64,000 nt of DNA. Origin: CAVPJW01 sp963705525 (lineage in GTDB: Bacteria; Acidobacteriota; Vicinamibacteria; Vicinamibacterales; CAVPJW01). Positions 27,564-36,815 of the stretch are shown here, piece after piece. The stretch lies in NCBI GenBank assembly GCA_963705525.1, contig CAVPJW010000004.1, positions 372,001 through 436,000 of the forward strand, written 5' to 3'. A model generated the notes under the pieces. It had not been told where the DNA came from. It was given only the letters and a program-made list of their open reading frames with translations, and ran no database searches. Position 1 is the stretch's first letter. Each line of letters starts with the position of its first letter. A program made the translations under genes and the position numbers.

Positions 27564-28895
27564 ATGCATGATTTGACGTACGACGCCCAGCGAGAGCAGC
27601 AGGCCCGGCCCGACCCCACCGATCTCGAACGCCGATTCCGCATCATGATCAAGTCCCCGCTCAGAGCGGGCATCCTGCGGTATCTCGTTTCCCGAAAAAA
27701 CAAGCCGGTCGAACCGGAATTGCTGATGCAGACCTTCGGCCGACTGCGTCAGGACGTGGAGAACTGCCTGCACCAGCTCATAGAGCTCGGACTGATTCGC
27801 AAGGTCCCCGGACCCACGGTCAGCTACACGATGGCGCCGCTCGGCCGCGGTTCCCTGGCGGCGGCCGTCGAGCAATTTCTCGAACGCCCGACGCCGAGCG
27901 CGGAGGAAGAGTCTCCTTCGGTGCAGCGTTTCCGCGATCTGATCGGACGCGACGAAAAGATGCTGGTCGTCTTCGAGTCGATTCGGACGGTCGCCAAGTC
28001 GGATATCGCCGTGCTCGTGCTGGGTCCAACCGGCTCGGGCAAGGAAGTCGTCGCGCGGATGATTCACGAGCTCAGCCGCCGCCGGAACGCCCGCTTCCAG
28101 GCCTTCAATTGCGCCGCATTGCCGGACTCGTTGTTCGAGTCGGAGCTGTTCGGGTATGAAAAGGGCGCCTTCACCGACGCGCAGGTGCGGAAGATCGGAC
28201 GCCTGGAGCTCGCGCACGAAGGCACGCTCTTTCTCGACGAGGTCGGCGACCTCTCGCTCGTCGCCCAGGCGAAGCTGCTGCGCGTGCTCGAAGAGCGGCG
28301 CTTCGAGCGGCTGGGCGGTCATGCGCAGATCGAGGTGGACTTCCGCCTGATGTCGGCCACCAATCGACCGCTCGACCAGCTCGTTCGCGAAGAGCGCTTT
28401 CGTGAGGATCTCTTCTATCGGTTCAACGCGTTCATCATCCGGCTTCCGTCGCTTCGCGAGCGGCAGGTGGACATTCCGCTGCTGGCCGATCGTTTCCTGG
28501 AACGCTACTGCGCCACCAACGGCCTCCCAACCGGCAGCAAGAATTTCTCGCGCGAGGCCTTGGACCGGCTGCTCGGCTACCACTGGCCCGGCAACATCCG
28601 CGAGCTCGAGAGCACCGTGGCACGCGCGGCGCTTTCTGCGCCGGAACCGACAATTCGAGGAACGGACGTTCAGTTCCTGCACTCCGACGAACCTCGTCCG
28701 GAGTCACCCACCAAGCTGGTATCGCTGCGAGAAGCAGAGCGATTCCACATCCAGCGGATCCTCGACGCCGTCGAGTGGAACAAGAAGGCCGCGGCGGACA
28801 TCCTCGAGATCAGCCGGGGCACGCTCTACCGCAAGATCATGGAGTTCCAGCTCGAGGACCAGTCGGCCACGCAGAACCTCGCGCCGACTGCGTGA
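27564..28895 (+). CDS. Sigma54-dependent transcriptional activator with N-terminal winged-helix region
   Basis: A 443-residue regulator. Residues ~1-85 look like a winged helix (KSPLRAGILRYLVSRKN, CLHQLIELGLIRKVPG) rather than a receiver, PAS or GAF domain. The AAA+ domain (about 110-340) has Walker A GPTGSGKE (~155), the sigma54-contact loop as GAFTDA instead of GAFTGA (~200), Walker B TLFLDEVGD (~222) and the Arg-finger region REDLFYRF. A Fis-type helix-turn-helix closes the protein (NKKAAADILEISRGTLYRKI). The input signal is not evident. The 69-aa gene and the degenerate kinase follow closely, suggesting a shared operon. Confidence 0.88.
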   Translation: MHDLTYDAQREQQARPDPTDLERRFRIMIKSPLRAGILRYLVSRKNKPVEPELLMQTFGRLRQDVENCLHQLIELGLIRKVPGPTVSYTMAPLGRGSLAAAVEQFLERPTPSAEEESPSVQRFRDLIGRDEKMLVVFESIRTVAKSDIAVLVLGPTGSGKEVVARMIHELSRRRNARFQAFNCAALPDSLFESELFGYEKGAFTDAQVRKIGRLELAHEGTLFLDEVGDLSLVAQAKLLRVLEERRFERLGGHAQIEVDFRLMSATNRPLDQLVREERFREDLFYRFNAFIIRLPSLRERQVDIPLLADRFLERYCATNGLPTGSKNFSREALDRLLGYHWPGNIRELESTVARAALSAPEPTIRGTDVQFLHSDEPRPESPTKLVSLREAERFHIQRILDAVEWNKKAAADILEISRGTLYRKIMEFQLEDQSATQNLAPTA

Positions 28896-28905
28896 TGAGG
28901 ATCCG

Positions 28906-29115
28906 ATGATCTGGCTCTGGGAACGAGAAGACGAGCAACTCTCCTGCGAAGTACGGAAGGCCGACGAAGCGGGCGCCTATGACCTGACGGTGACGCGCCC
29001 GGACGGATCGGAGGAGCGCCAGCGCTTCGAGGATCCGTCGGCGCTGCTCGAGCACACGGCCGGCTGGCGAGAGTGGCTTTCGAAGAAAGGGTGGCGCCCC
29101 GTCCGCCCGTGGTAG
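28906..29115 (+). CDS. Small conserved-looking protein between regulator and pseudokinase (69 aa)
   Basis: A 69-residue acidic/basic protein (IWLWEREDEQLSC... to GWRPVRPW) rich in Trp and charged residues. The ATG at 28906 has GAGGATCC upstream and lies 10 bases after the stop of the sigma54 activator. The pattern (a strand, a VTRPDGSEERQRFED turn, then a helix HTAGWREWLSKKG) suggests a small folded domain. No family is recognised. It shares the operon with the activator and the degenerate kinase and may be a partner. Confidence 0.7.
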   Translation: MIWLWEREDEQLSCEVRKADEAGAYDLTVTRPDGSEERQRFEDPSALLEHTAGWREWLSKKGWRPVRPW

Positions 29116-29148
29116 CGCTTTGGCATCGACTCACTTCCGGAACCGATC

Positions 29149-31815
29149 ATGAATCTTCTCTACGTGACGACAGACCGCATCAGTGTTGACGAGCTGACGG
29201 CCGACAGGCCCGAGCAGGCTCCCGAAATCCATCTCGAATGCATCGGCTCGCTAGGCGACGCGAAGACGCGACTCGAACGCCCGGACGGCATCGACTGCGT
29301 GATCGTCGATCAGCGGTTGCCCGACGGTGACGGGCTATCGCTCATCCCTTCGCTGCGCCAGCGTGACCCGCATCTCGCCGTCGTGGCGGCGCTCCGAACC
29401 GATGGCCGCGTCTCGCCGCTGACTGCTCTCAGGGCCGGCGCGGACGACTATCTGACCAAAGACGAATCATTCGCCGCGCGTCTGCTGCCCACGGTGGAGG
29501 TCACGATCCGACGCCGGAGCCAGAGCGCTCGCAGCCGCACGTCAGCCCGCGTTCTGTACGCGGGCGAGATCGATTTCGCGCGACAGCATCTCACCGATCC
29601 AACCGTCACGCTGGAGATCGTGGCGGCCGCGCATGGAGCGGACGGCCGGCTGCGGCTGGAGCCCGACCAGGTCTCGCCCTCGGGGAGCGGGGCCGTCGAC
29701 CTCATCATGCTCGAGTTCGGCTTTCCGGGCGTGCAGGTGTTCGAGCTGTTGAAAGAAGCCCTCGCCCGCAATCTGCGCACTCCGATTGTCGTTGTCATCA
29801 AGCCGCAGGAAGAGGATCTCGCGAGGCCTGCGTTGAAGCTCGGCGCGTCAGAGTGGGTCGTCAAGTCTGAGGCCTCTTTCCAGGCGAGCGTCGGCCGCCT
29901 GCTCAACCTGGCGGACCATCACGCCGGTTCCAATGCAGAAGGCGCCGCGACCACGCCCGCGAAGTCCGAAGATGCCGGCGCGCCGCAGCAGTCGGATGCC
30001 ACCGACACCAAACGTCGTTCGCGGGCGGAAGCCGAACGCCGGTTTCACCAGCAGCTCGAAGCCGAACAGGCGCGGCGCACCGAGGTGGAACGTTCCCTCA
30101 CGGCGGCTCAGGCGCAGGTCGAAACGCTCACGCGCGAGTTGGCCACCCGCTCCAAGGGCGGCGACGCATCGAGCGTCCGGGAGGACGAGTACCGGCGCCT
30201 GACGATCCAGCGGGACGAGCTTGAGCGCCTGGCCCACGAGTCGGAATCGCGATTCCAGGAGCTGGCAGCCGCGCGGCAAGTTGACAGGGACACGCTGCAC
30301 CGATCGCTCGAAGAGCAGGCCGGGCGATTGAGGGCCGCCGAATCGTCGCTGCTCGAAGTCGAAGCGCGCGCCCGAGTCCTGGCTGAGGCCGAAGCGCGTG
30401 CACAGACGATCGCCGCTGAACGACAGGCCACCATCGAGCAGCTCGAGCGGCGCATCAGCGAACAGGACGACGCCGTAGCCGATCTCGTGCGGCAGGAGAC
30501 CAGCAAGCACGCCGCGCTCGAGGCGGCGTTGGCGAAGACGACCTCCGACATGCAGTCATTGAGCTACGAGCACTCGTCGGTTTCGCGCAAGAGCGCGGAA
30601 AAGTTCAGAGACGAAGAGCTTAGGCTCACACAACTCCTCAGTGAAGAAGCCGCGAAGCGAGCGGCCCTCGAAGTCGCGCTCGTCGAGGCGCGGTCGGCGC
30701 TGGACATGGCCAACCGCGAGCTGCTGAGCGCCGCGTCGCTCATCGAGGGTCCGCTCGGCGTCGTCCGCTGCACGGCTGACGGAAACATTCTCGAGGCCAA
30801 TCGGGCACTGGCCATTCTTCTGGGCTGGGCCAGCCGATCGGAGCTCACCGGGGCCAGCATGGCCAAGGACCTTCTCGTGGACGAGGCGGAGTTCCCGCTC
30901 ATGGTGGACGCGTGCCGACAGGGCACGCTCACGGGCTGGGAGATGAGCTGGAAGCAGAAGGACGGCAGCTCGATTACCGTCCGCCTGTCGGCCACGCTCG
31001 ACAGCGGCGATACTCTCGCGCTGACCGTCGAAGACGTGACGGACACGGAGCTCCTCGAGCGGCAGCTTCGTCAATCGAGGCGCATGGAAGCCGTCGGACG
31101 ACGAGCCGCGGAAGCCGCGAGGACGTTCCACAGCCTCTTCGGGACCGTGTCTGAACATCTCGACAAAGTCGCGGCCTCTCTCGAGCCCCAGCCGGAACTG
31201 CTGGCCGAGTGCACGCGCGCGCAGCAGGCCACCGTGCGCGCGAGAAACGCCGCCGAGCAGCTCCTGACCTTCAGCCAGCGCCAGCTGGCGACCATCGACG
31301 CCATTGATCCGAACCAATTGCTCGGCCAGGTCGAGCCGGTGCTTCGACGCGTGGCGGGCGAACAGATTGAAATCGGCATCTCGCTCGGCTCGCCGCTCGG
31401 CTGGGTCGACATCGAAAGCGAGCATCTCGAGCGCATTTTCCTGAGCCTGGCCATGAGCAGCCGCGAAGTGATGCCACTCGGCGGCAAGCTGCAGGTCGAA
31501 ACGGCCAACCTGTTCGTCGATCGCAAGTACGCCAGCCGCCGGTTCGGGCTGAGGACCGGACCGCACGTGCTCGTCTCGATGGTGGTGACGGGCTGCGGCG
31601 TGGAGTCGATCGGCCAGAACGACACGCTCGACAAGACCGGCTTCGGCCTCGAAACCGTGCGAACGCTCGTCCGCCAGACGGGCGGACAGTTCTGGGTGGA
31701 GATGCCGCAGTCCGGCGAAGTCCGGTTCAGCGTCTGCCTTCCCCAGAGCCAGATCGATCGGCGGCGTCGCGGCCGCGAGACCCTCGTCTGGACCGAGCCG
31801 GGCATTTCGTCCTAG
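29149..31815 (+). CDS. Degenerate receiver-receiver-coiled-coil-PAS-histidine-kinase protein
   Basis: An 888-residue soluble protein with the layout of a hybrid sensor kinase but with damaged catalytic sites. REC1 (1-120) keeps the phospho-acceptor Asp54 (VDQRLPDGDG) and Lys104. REC2 (about 133-255) has Glu189 where Asp is expected (LIMLEFGFPG). A long coiled coil spans about 295-535, then a PAS domain (about 540-640). The H-box reads AARTFHS instead of AHDFNN, so the phospho-accepting His is missing. The ATPase N-box reads SLAMSSREVM without the Asn, and the G1 Asp is lost (VVTGCG). It is best read as a pseudokinase or scaffold that senses and relays without autophosphorylation. Confidence 0.85.
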   Translation: MNLLYVTTDRISVDELTADRPEQAPEIHLECIGSLGDAKTRLERPDGIDCVIVDQRLPDGDGLSLIPSLRQRDPHLAVVAALRTDGRVSPLTALRAGADDYLTKDESFAARLLPTVEVTIRRRSQSARSRTSARVLYAGEIDFARQHLTDPTVTLEIVAAAHGADGRLRLEPDQVSPSGSGAVDLIMLEFGFPGVQVFELLKEALARNLRTPIVVVIKPQEEDLARPALKLGASEWVVKSEASFQASVGRLLNLADHHAGSNAEGAATTPAKSEDAGAPQQSDATDTKRRSRAEAERRFHQQLEAEQARRTEVERSLTAAQAQVETLTRELATRSKGGDASSVREDEYRRLTIQRDELERLAHESESRFQELAAARQVDRDTLHRSLEEQAGRLRAAESSLLEVEARARVLAEAEARAQTIAAERQATIEQLERRISEQDDAVADLVRQETSKHAALEAALAKTTSDMQSLSYEHSSVSRKSAEKFRDEELRLTQLLSEEAAKRAALEVALVEARSALDMANRELLSAASLIEGPLGVVRCTADGNILEANRALAILLGWASRSELTGASMAKDLLVDEAEFPLMVDACRQGTLTGWEMSWKQKDGSSITVRLSATLDSGDTLALTVEDVTDTELLERQLRQSRRMEAVGRRAAEAARTFHSLFGTVSEHLDKVAASLEPQPELLAECTRAQQATVRARNAAEQLLTFSQRQLATIDAIDPNQLLGQVEPVLRRVAGEQIEIGISLGSPLGWVDIESEHLERIFLSLAMSSREVMPLGGKLQVETANLFVDRKYASRRFGLRTGPHVLVSMVVTGCGVESIGQNDTLDKTGFGLETVRTLVRQTGGQFWVEMPQSGEVRFSVCLPQSQIDRRRRGRETLVWTEPGISS

Positions 31816-31867
31816 GTTTCTAAACGGATCACGCGGCGAGGTCGCGCGTTCGACCGGAGGAGTCCGC

Positions 31868-33169
31868 ATGACAACAGCAACCCACCTTTCTCGACGTGTC
31901 GTGGCGAGCGCGGCAATCGCGGTGGTCCTGTGGGCCATGTCGGGCACGCTCTCGGCCGGACAAGAGGCTGCTCCGGCGTCCCTGACCCGAGCATTGGCCG
32001 ATACGGCCATTCAAGGTGCGCTGACACACATCGATCAGCACGCGGAGAGCACGTCGGCGTCGCTCGTCGAACTGGCGTCCATCGTGTCTCCCTCTGGTCA
32101 GGAACAGCGCCGTGCGGAGACGGTCGCGGCGCGGATGCGCCAGATCGGGCTCAAGGACGTCCGCGTCGACGACACGCCGAACGTGGTCGGCATCATCCCC
32201 GGGCGATCGAGCCGTGCGCTGGTCTTCGTGTCCACGCTGGATGACCTGCCGACCGTCGCCGAGCAGCAGAAGCTGGCTCAGACGCCCCCACGAGTAGACG
32301 GCACGCACGTCGTAGGCCCGGGCACGAGCACATCGGCAACGACTGCGGCTCTGCTCGCCGCTGCTGAGGCGCTCGTCGCGTCTGGCCTCGTCCCCGAGCA
32401 CGATCTGGTCTTCGCCGCGGTCGCCCAGGAGGAGACAGGGCTCGTCGGGATGAAGCACCTGTTCGAGCAGTACCGCAACCAGGCATTGGCCTTCGTCGAT
32501 GTGCTGGGCGATGGCGCGAGCATCAACTACGGCGCCATCGCGATTCATTGGTGGAAGGTCGAAGCCGCAGGCCCTGGCGGGCACACCCTCAACGGCGGAC
32601 TGCCTAATGTGAACCAGGGAATCGCCCGAGCCGTCGATCGGATTCTCGGGCTGCCCCAACCAATCAAGTTCAAAGATCAGCGGACGGTGATCAACATCGC
32701 CGTGCTGAACAGCGGATCGGTCTTCAATCACAAGCCCGAAACCGGATGGTTCTCGCTCGACATTCGATCGCTCGATCCGAAGATCGTGACGTCGATCGAA
32801 CGCGATGTGCGGGGCATCCTCGAACGTGCCGGATCAGAGACGCAAACCAAGTTGACGATGGAGCCGTACAGCCTCACGGCAGGTGGTCAGATCAGTGGAG
32901 CGCGCGACTCGGAGCTGGTCCAGACGTCGGCGGCGATCGCCCGGCATCTCGGCCTGGAACCGAAACTGAGCAATGCGGGATCGGCCAACCTCAATGTGCC
33001 GATCGGCGCAGGCTCGCCGGCCATCGGCATCGGGGGGGAGCGCGGTGGGCGACGAGGATCGCAGGACGAGTGGGCGGACATTCCCGCCATGCTCCGCGCC
33101 GCCAAGCACATCGTGCTGCTTGCGGCGACGCTCGGTGGCGCCACGACTCCCGTCGCCTCGTCCTACTGA
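31868..33169 (+). CDS. Exported M20-family peptidase homologue with substituted metal ligands
   Basis: A 433-residue protein with a signal peptide (about 1-30) and the full M20 fold, including the lid domain (KVEAAGPGGHTLNGGLPNVN). In active M20 enzymes the motifs HxD, GxxxDxKG and a late His bind two zincs. Here the first reads VSTLDDLPT (Thr123 for His), the second GPGTSTSATTA (Thr155 for Asp) and the third RRGSQDEW (Gly or Ser for His). The Glu-Glu pair (QEETG, 188-189) and the Asp in FVDVLGDG remain. It is probably a non-catalytic or altered relative. Start supported by CGGAGGAG. Confidence 0.85.
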   Translation: MTTATHLSRRVVASAAIAVVLWAMSGTLSAGQEAAPASLTRALADTAIQGALTHIDQHAESTSASLVELASIVSPSGQEQRRAETVAARMRQIGLKDVRVDDTPNVVGIIPGRSSRALVFVSTLDDLPTVAEQQKLAQTPPRVDGTHVVGPGTSTSATTAALLAAAEALVASGLVPEHDLVFAAVAQEETGLVGMKHLFEQYRNQALAFVDVLGDGASINYGAIAIHWWKVEAAGPGGHTLNGGLPNVNQGIARAVDRILGLPQPIKFKDQRTVINIAVLNSGSVFNHKPETGWFSLDIRSLDPKIVTSIERDVRGILERAGSETQTKLTMEPYSLTAGGQISGARDSELVQTSAAIARHLGLEPKLSNAGSANLNVPIGAGSPAIGIGGERGGRRGSQDEWADIPAMLRAAKHIVLLAATLGGATTPVASSY

Positions 33170-33182
33170 GCGAGCCGCGGAT

Positions 33183-34004
33183 TCAGGCGGTCTCTTCCCA
33201 GAACCGCGCGAGAAGGCGCACGGCTACGTGGCGCCTGTACTTCGCTGTCGATCGAATGTCGTCTATCGGCGCGATCTCGGATGCGAGCGTCTGACTCGCA
33301 GCATCGAGCGAGCCGCCGGCCGCAAGGATTTCCTCGGTCTTCCTCACGCGAATGACGGTCGCGGCGACGCTCCCGAGCGCAATGCGAGGCCGCGCGGAAC
33401 GTACCGCTGCCATCATCACCTTGGAGATGGCCTGCGCCGATCTCGTGCCGACCTTTCTGAACCATTGGCGGCCCTCGATAGCTGGAATCTCCACCCTGAC
33501 GATGAGCTCGTCGGGCCGCCTGACGCTTCTTCGATACCCCGTGTAGAAGTCGTTGAAGGCCACGCGGCGTTCGCCGCCGGCTGACCGGAGCACCACCGCG
33601 GCGTCGGCCACCGCAAGAACAGGCAGCGTATCGCCGGCGGGCGATCCGTTCGCGATGTTGCCGCCAAGCGTTCCGCGATTGTGAATCTGCATGCCTCCGA
33701 CCTCGCGGGACGCCGCCGCCAGAATCGGAATGCGGCGGGCGACCAGCGGAGATTTCATGATCTCGGTGAATGTGGACAGCGCGCCAATCGACAGCACGGC
33801 CCCGCGCACGCGGATGCCTCGCAACTCGTCAAGGTTCCAGAGGTTGATGAATCGACGGCCGGGCAGGGTTCCTGCGTTGAGTTCCACGTAGACGTCTGTG
33901 CAGCCCGCGATGGGCATGAGTCGTGGTTCATCTCGGAGAAGACCGAGCGCCTCTTTGAGCGACGAAGGCTCGAGCAGCGTCAGCGGTCGGATCGCCGTTC
34001 TCAT
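33183..34004 (-). CDS. xdhB: Xanthine dehydrogenase FAD-binding subunit
   Basis: A 273-residue flavin subunit of the molybdenum hydroxylase complex. The FAD-binding motif PIAGCTDVYVELNAG is at about 31-45 and the second, IHNRGTLGGNIANGSPAGDTLP, at about 106-127. A C-terminal CO_dehydrogenase flavoprotein domain follows. It transfers electrons from the Fe-S subunit to NAD+ or another acceptor. It overlaps the Fe-S subunit gene by 4 bp and converges with the M20 gene. The purine context to the right argues for xanthine or hypoxanthine as substrate of the complex. Confidence 0.9.
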   Translation of the reverse strand: MRTAIRPLTLLEPSSLKEALGLLRDEPRLMPIAGCTDVYVELNAGTLPGRRFINLWNLDELRGIRVRGAVLSIGALSTFTEIMKSPLVARRIPILAAASREVGGMQIHNRGTLGGNIANGSPAGDTLPVLAVADAAVVLRSAGGERRVAFNDFYTGYRRSVRRPDELIVRVEIPAIEGRQWFRKVGTRSAQAISKVMMAAVRSARPRIALGSVAATVIRVRKTEEILAAGGSLDAASQTLASEIAPIDDIRSTAKYRRHVAVRLLARFWEETA

Positions 34005-34540
34005 CGCCCTCTCGAGCGCGAACCGGCACGGCGCGCCGAACGCGCGGCCTTCGCTGGTTGTCCGCGGGGACTCTTCCGCGCGCGTGCTCGTCCGGCCGGG
34101 CGGACCCCGGCGCCTCTGGCCGCTTCGATCGCGCGGTAGATCGCCGTGTAGCCGGTGCAGCGGCAGAGATTACCTGCCAGACCTTCTCGGAAAGCCTGGG
34201 GACTCGCGTTCGACCCGAGCGCATGCGCGGCGACGATCATCCCGGGCGTGCAGATGCCGCACTGCGCCCCACCTTCATCGACAAATGCCCGCTGCAGGCG
34301 CCCTGCGCCCTTCAGGCCTTCGATGGTGGTGACGCGGCAGCCGGATGCCTGGGCGAAGGGTACGAGACACGAATTCACGGCGACATTGTCGATGAGGACC
34401 GTGCACGCGCCGCACTCCCCTTCTCCGCATCCTTCCTTGGTTCCCGTGAGCCCGCAGTCCTCGCGAACCACGTCGAGAAGGCGCTTCATCGGGTGCGCGC
34501 CGATGTCCACGCGGCGACCGTTGAGAATGAACCGCATCAA
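34001..34540 (-). CDS. xdhC: Xanthine dehydrogenase [2Fe-2S] subunit
   Basis: A 179-residue iron-sulphur subunit. The plant-type cluster ligands are in EGCGEGECGACTVL with a further Cys in VNSCLVP; the second cluster ligands are CGICTPGM and CRCTGY. The basic Arg/Ala-rich tail after about residue 148 (RARARKSPRGQPAKAARSAR) is beyond the usual family end and may be a disordered extension. It is coupled by 4-bp overlaps to both neighbours, so the three subunits are made from one transcript. Confidence 0.92.
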   Translation of the reverse strand: MMRFILNGRRVDIGAHPMKRLLDVVREDCGLTGTKEGCGEGECGACTVLIDNVAVNSCLVPFAQASGCRVTTIEGLKGAGRLQRAFVDEGGAQCGICTPGMIVAAHALGSNASPQAFREGLAGNLCRCTGYTAIYRAIEAARGAGVRPAGRARARKSPRGQPAKAARSARRAGSRSRGR

Positions 34541-36729
34541 TGAGCCCGGCCGCGAGAGGGCTTCGACGCTCCGGGTGAGCGTCGCTTGGCGCGCGTAGGT
34601 TGGCTGACAGCAGCAGTCCCGCCGCGACGAAGCTTCGGCGCGTCCAGAAGCCGTTCCGGCGTCGCCGGAATCTCCCGGACATCGAGACCAATGTGCCGGA
34701 GCGCGTTGGCGATCGCCGGCGCCGGACCGTCAATCGGCAACTCACCGACGCCCTTCGCGCCGAAGGGGCCATGTGCGTAAGGATTTTCCAGAATGGCGAC
34801 GTCGATTGGCGGCGTGTCGAGTGTCGTGGGCAGGATGTAGTTGGTCAATTGAGCGTTGGCCATCCTGCCATCGCGCATCACGACCTCCTCGAGCAGTGCG
34901 TATCCCACTCCCTGCGCGGTGCCGCCTTCAACCTGGCCGGCGGCCAACACCGGGTGAATCGCCCTTCCGATCTCGACGACCGCGGTGACCTTTGATGGCA
35001 CCACCTGAAACGTATCCGGATCGAGCTCCAGCTCGGCGACATTGCATCCCCAGGCGTACGTGCCATAGGCGTCCCCTTGATACGTGTCATCGTTCCAGTT
35101 GAGCGCCGGCGGCTTCTCGTACTCCCTCGTGATGACGAGGCGTCCATGACGCGTGAAATATTCGGAGGGCGTCATGCTGCCAAGACGGGCTTTGAGATCC
35201 TCTGCGCACCGTTCAAGGATTCTGCCGACGACCATGCACGTCCGGGAAGCGACGGTGGGTCCGCTGTCCGGGACGCGAAACGTGTCCGCCGGCGCGACGT
35301 CCACCTGCTCGTAGGGAATCCCGAGCGTGTCCGCCACGATCTGGGCGTGCATCGTGCGCGTGCCCTGGCCTATCTCAGTGCTCGCGACGAGAATCCTGAC
35401 GCCGTGTTCGGTCAGTTCGAGCGCCGCCCTGGATGCCAGCTTCTCTTCGCCGCCGCCTGTGAATCCGGATCCATGGAAGAAAAGCGACAAGCCGATGCCG
35501 CGATGCGTTCCTTCAAGCGCCCGACGTTTTCGCTCGAAATCGGTCCTGCGGACCGCTTCTCTGAGCACGAGTTGCGCGCTGCAGTCGGTGCCGAGCCACT
35601 GCCCGGTTGCCGTGGTATCGCCCGGCCTCAACGCATTCACGTCGCGCAGCGCAACCGGATCCATGCCGAGGCGCTCGGCGATCCTCTCCATGTGCACTTC
35701 AGCGGCAAACTGCGTCTGGGGCGCACCAAATCCCCGAAACGCGCCGTTCGGCGGGGTGTTCGTCCTCGTGACCCGGCCGCGAATGCGCACGTGATCGCAG
35801 CGATATGGCCCCGTGGCGTGAATCGCGCCCCTGGACAGCACCACCGAGCTGAGCGTGGCATACGCGCCACCGTCGAACAGCACATCGATGTCGAGCGCAG
35901 TCAGGCGGCCATCGCGCGTGACGCCGGTCTTGTGGCGAATCACGCCGGGATGCCGTTTCGTCGTCGCTTCCATGTCCTCGATGCGGTCGTAGATCAGCTT
36001 CACCGGTCGCCGCGACTTGAGAGCCAGGAGCGCGGCGTGGCCTGCAATCATCGACGGGTACTCTTCTTTGCCGCCGAACCCGCCGCCCGTCTCCGTCTGG
36101 ACCACTCTGACCTTGTCATCGGGCAGCCCGAGCAGCACCTTGAGCGCGCGATGAACGTAGTACGGGCACTGCAGCGAGCCGTACACCGTCACGCCGTCTT
36201 CGGAAGGCACGGCGATCACGCCGTTCGGCTCGATGTACAGCTGCTCCTGAAGCCCGACGCGGTATTCGCCTTCGACGATGTCATCGGCGAGCGCGAAGCC
36301 CCGATCCAGATCGCCCTTTGCGATCTCGATGGTCTTGAACGCCGTCGACGATGTGCCCGGATCGAATTCAGGCGTGCGACGACGGTAGGCAATCTTGACG
36401 TCGGCCGCGAGCAGACGCTCTCGATCCTCGTGCGCGAGCAGCAGAATGGGTTCTGCAAAATGCTGAATGTCGTCCTGCGCGAGTGCCGGCTGATCGTCTT
36501 CGATGAGAGCCACGACGTTCCTGCCGGGCACGTCGCGATGGTCCACAATGGTGAAGCCGGTCGTGTCGAACGCGAACGTAATCGACTCGATCTCGCCGGC
36601 CGCAATGGTCGAGCGGATCGTGCGGCCGTGAAGCATGCCGGGCAAGGCCATGTCATCGACGTACTTGGCCGTGCCGCGGACCTTGCCCCAACCCTCTTTG
36701 CGAGAAACGTTCCGTCCAACCGAGCCCAT
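34537..36729 (-). CDS. xdhA: Xanthine dehydrogenase molybdopterin-binding subunit
   Basis: A 730-residue catalytic subunit, first gene of the xdhABC unit. Molybdopterin and active-site motifs are in place: QTETGGGFGGKEEY near 217, the substrate Arg segment PPNGAFRGFGAPQ near 330, TEIGQGTRT, and the catalytic base Glu in GAKGVGELP near 675. It hydroxylates a purine at C2 or C8 using water-derived oxygen. It is divergent from the CitE-like gene across 86 bp. Substrate assignment rests on the adjacent urate pathway; related enzymes act on nicotinate or CO. The basic C-terminal tail is not conserved-looking. Confidence 0.9.
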   Translation of the reverse strand: MGSVGRNVSRKEGWGKVRGTAKYVDDMALPGMLHGRTIRSTIAAGEIESITFAFDTTGFTIVDHRDVPGRNVVALIEDDQPALAQDDIQHFAEPILLLAHEDRERLLAADVKIAYRRRTPEFDPGTSSTAFKTIEIAKGDLDRGFALADDIVEGEYRVGLQEQLYIEPNGVIAVPSEDGVTVYGSLQCPYYVHRALKVLLGLPDDKVRVVQTETGGGFGGKEEYPSMIAGHAALLALKSRRPVKLIYDRIEDMEATTKRHPGVIRHKTGVTRDGRLTALDIDVLFDGGAYATLSSVVLSRGAIHATGPYRCDHVRIRGRVTRTNTPPNGAFRGFGAPQTQFAAEVHMERIAERLGMDPVALRDVNALRPGDTTATGQWLGTDCSAQLVLREAVRRTDFERKRRALEGTHRGIGLSLFFHGSGFTGGGEEKLASRAALELTEHGVRILVASTEIGQGTRTMHAQIVADTLGIPYEQVDVAPADTFRVPDSGPTVASRTCMVVGRILERCAEDLKARLGSMTPSEYFTRHGRLVITREYEKPPALNWNDDTYQGDAYGTYAWGCNVAELELDPDTFQVVPSKVTAVVEIGRAIHPVLAAGQVEGGTAQGVGYALLEEVVMRDGRMANAQLTNYILPTTLDTPPIDVAILENPYAHGPFGAKGVGELPIDGPAPAIANALRHIGLDVREIPATPERLLDAPKLRRGGTAAVSQPTRAKRRSPGASKPSRGRAH

Positions 36730-36790
36730 GTCTCGAATGCTGCGGCGCTAACGTCGTGAGCGCGGCATGTTAGGCTGGCCTCGAGTGCAA

Positions 36791-36801
36791 GTCAATTTGA
36801 C
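36791..36801. promoter_or_regulatory. Palindrome GTCAA-T-TTGAC between xdhA and the CitE-like gene
   Basis: A perfect 5-bp inverted repeat with one central base lies just before the GGGAG ribosome site of the CitE-like gene, in the 86-bp divergent gap. It could be a regulator-binding site for purine catabolism. No regulator gene is in the cluster, and 11 bp is short, so chance is possible. Confidence 0.3.
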
Positions 36802-36815
36802 GATGGGAGATTCGC

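Noticed and set aside
30556..32010. Long antisense frames over the pseudokinase and elsewhere
   Set aside because: They are codon-bias shadows in a high-GC genome, without ribosome sites or domains.
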